Shown in pieces: positions 40,884 to 42,149 of a stretch of 42,149 nt of DNA. The notes below the pieces were generated by a model. The model saw nothing but the letters and a program-made list of their open reading frames with translations, did not search any database and was not told the DNA's origin. A program made the position numbers and the translations under genes. Source of the stretch: Pedobacter agri PB92 (GTDB taxonomy: Bacteria; Bacteroidota; Bacteroidia; Sphingobacteriales; Sphingobacteriaceae). The stretch spans positions 1-42,149 of the forward strand of contig NZ_AJLG01000016.1 of NCBI RefSeq assembly GCF_000258495.1. The letters are read 5' to 3'. Within the stretch, counting starts at the first letter, position 1. Every line of letters starts with the position of its first letter.

Positions 40884-41567
40884 ATGGATGTTTTTGGTAA
40901 AGCGCTTACTGATATTTATAAAACCGGCGAAGCCGATATACTTTGGCTGCATAATTCTTACGGCGAGCCAGAAGAAATGCCTTTAGAATTTTTCTTTCGT
41001 GATGATGAGGATATGCCTGTATTGGAACTACAGGCTTTGAAAATGTGTGAGGGGAAAGTGTTGGATATTGGTGCCGGAGTCGGCAGTCATGCTCTACTGT
41101 TGCAGGCTTTTAATGTTGATGTAACTGCCATTGATGTTTCGGAGGCAGCCGTGAATATTATGAAAGATCGTGGGGTTAAAAAAGCTTTGCTACAAGATGT
41201 TTTCAACTATCAGGAAAAGTTTGATACCATTTTAATGCTAATGAACGGCATTGGCCTAACCGGAACATTGGCCGGATTCAAAGATTTTCTAATCAGAATA
41301 AAAGATTTACTTCATCCCGGCGGACAAGTAATTTTCGATTCATCTGATATTTCATATCTCTACGAAGACCTGCCTAAACCTCAAAACCAATATTATGGTG
41401 AAGTTTCTTATCAATACGAATATAAAGGAGAAAAAGGGAATTGGTTCAACTGGGTTTATGTTGATGAAGAAACGATCAAAACAATTGCAAAAGAAACAGG
41501 CTGGAATTGCGAAATGATATTTGATGATGGCGAAGATCAATATTTGGTTAAACTGACCTTAGCTTAG
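40884..41567 (+). CDS. class I SAM-dependent methyltransferase
   Basis: A 227-residue Rossmann methyltransferase. Motif I VLDIGAGVGSHALLL is near residue 60 and binds SAM. VTAIDVSEAAV is motif II with the acidic residue that holds the ribose. FDTILMLMNGIGLTG is motif IV and DLLHPGGQVIFDSSD is motif VI. The N-terminal DIYKTGEADILWLHNSYGEPEEMP is typical of a Bacteroidota group of small methyltransferases. The substrate cannot be named: small molecule, quinone or protein are all possible. The gene is monocistronic, with a strong terminator. Confidence 0.88.
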   Translation: MDVFGKALTDIYKTGEADILWLHNSYGEPEEMPLEFFFRDDEDMPVLELQALKMCEGKVLDIGAGVGSHALLLQAFNVDVTAIDVSEAAVNIMKDRGVKKALLQDVFNYQEKFDTILMLMNGIGLTGTLAGFKDFLIRIKDLLHPGGQVIFDSSDISYLYEDLPKPQNQYYGEVSYQYEYKGEKGNWFNWVYVDEETIKTIAKETGWNCEMIFDDGEDQYLVKLTLA

Positions 41568-41578
41568 CATCAACTTTT

Positions 41579-41621
41579 AAAACACGAGGTCATCTAACTT
41601 AGATAGATGACCTCGTGTTTT
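41579..41621. terminator. bidirectional terminator between convergent genes
   Basis: AAAACACGAGGTCATCTA (41579-41596) and TAGATGACCTCGTGTTTT (41604-41621) form a perfect 18-bp stem with a 7-base loop. It lies 12 bases after the methyltransferase stop and 22 bases before the outer-membrane protein's stop, with A/T tracts on both sides, so it can serve both. Confidence 0.92.
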
Positions 41622-41642
41622 GGAATAATGATCTTCAAATTT

Positions 41643-42149
41643 TTAGAAGTTGAAGAATGTTTGTCGGCCACCCACTTTCTGTCCAAAGTTTTGAATATTG
41701 TAAGTGAGTGTTAACATTCCATATCTACCTAAGTTATTCGTCTGGTAATCAATCACACTATTTCCCGTAATCTCTACCGATCTACGTACATTACTTTGCA
41801 AAATATCATTAATCGCTAATTTTAATTGTAACCGGTCGTTTTTCATGAAAAGATAGGTTACAGCTGCATTCCAAAGTTTAATGTTGTTATTATAGCCTGC
41901 AATTTGTTGTGTATTGGCAGTTATGGCGAAATTGGTTTCAAACACAACCTTTTTAGGATATCGAATGATAAGTTCTGAAGTTGCTGTATGTGTGTTATAG
42001 CTTAGGTTTGTATAAAAACTATCCTGATAACGGCTGCGGTTTAAACTAACCGAATAAAATTGAGAAATCTCTACCAGATCGTTAAAGTTCACACGAACAT
42101 TACCATTTGGTCCGATGTAAAATACATTGGCATCACTGAGTGTGTACGT
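41643..42149 (-). CDS. outer-membrane beta-barrel protein, C-terminal part (5' end outside window)
   Basis: An open frame of 168 residues enters from the right edge and ends at 41643. It consists of alternating beta-strands with aromatic ends, such as FYTNLSYNTHTATSELII and VTYLFMKNDRLQLKLAINDIL. It finishes with NNLGRYGMLTLTYNIQNFG and a terminal Phe (FFNF), a beta-signal for the BAM complex. The LQLKLAINDIL...YQTNNLGRYGML pattern is that of outer-membrane beta-barrel proteins of the OMP_b-brl_3 type, usually with an N-terminal CarboxypepD_reg domain. Its substrate is unknown. Confidence 0.8.
   Translation of the reverse strand, partial: TYTLSDANVFYIGPNGNVRVNFNDLVEISQFYSVSLNRSRYQDSFYTNLSYNTHTATSELIIRYPKKVVFETNFAITANTQQIAGYNNNIKLWNAAVTYLFMKNDRLQLKLAINDILQSNVRRSVEITGNSVIDYQTNNLGRYGMLTLTYNIQNFGQKVGGRQTFFNF

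Noticed and set aside
40770..40952. 60-codon minus-strand frame after the metallo-hydrolase
   Set aside because: It is read through the family-1 palindrome and into the methyltransferase start.
1..42149. tRNA or rRNA genes, transposases, phage genes
   Set aside because: I found no cloverleaf-like intergenic stretch, rRNA core motif, DDE transposase or phage structural gene by reading; very diverged copies could be missed without a search tool.

Overview
The window looks like chromosomal DNA of a Bacteroidota bacterium, most likely Sphingobacteriaceae close to Pedobacter. The signs are low GC, TonB-dependent/CarboxypepD_reg outer-membrane proteins, DUF5672, DUF6600, Tex and MeaB proteins of Bacteroidota type, candidate promoters of the TTTG-N18-TAnnTTTG kind, little obvious Shine-Dalgarno sequence, and intergenic palindromes built on GCGAGGCACGAAGCAATC. 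The genus assignment is inferred from protein style, not from a database search.

Region 1 (1-7813) is a surface-glycan locus. It holds a partial glycosyltransferase-like gene, a frameshifted glycosyltransferase, a four-gene minus-strand operon (MsbA-like ABC exporter, two GT2 glycosyltransferases, a DUF5672 protein) and a second minus-strand pair of GT2 enzymes. Two of these genes carry apparent one-base indels in A-runs.

Region 2 (7881-16665) is housekeeping: meaB, an Xaa-Pro aminopeptidase, a strongly expressed OmpA-family porin with a textbook promoter and terminator, then a tight run of small membrane protein, ridA, rarD and recG, followed by an MFS transporter.

Region 3 (16666-27468) is a repeat-bearing spacer, an ABC exporter with a PLDc_N-type small membrane protein, a large TonB-dependent receptor broken by a frameshift, two consecutive secreted amidohydrolase-family proteins (one of them, and half of the other, lacking the metal-binding HxH), and a small cytochrome-b-like membrane protein.

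Region 4 (27600-30810) is a tryptophan biosynthesis operon, trpE-trpG-trpC. It is preceded by what reads as a complete ribosome-mediated attenuator: a 22-residue leader peptide with Trp-Leu-Trp, an antiterminator segment in the end of the leader ORF, and a strong terminator. trpD, trpF, trpB and trpA are absent, and dispersed palindromes occupy the junctions after trpG and after trpC.

Region 5 (30963-42149) holds an MscS channel, an orphan lipoprotein, tex, an RsmI-like methyltransferase, a DUF6600 protein with a 57-bp tandem repeat tail, a HAD phosphatase, a YtxH-like protein, a beta-CASP metallo-hydrolase, a SAM methyltransferase, and the C-terminus of an outer-membrane beta-barrel protein cut by the window edge.

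I saw no tRNA, rRNA, CRISPR array, transposase or phage gene. The observations most worth following are the trp attenuator, the three A-run or near-A-run frameshifts, and the families of dispersed palindromes.
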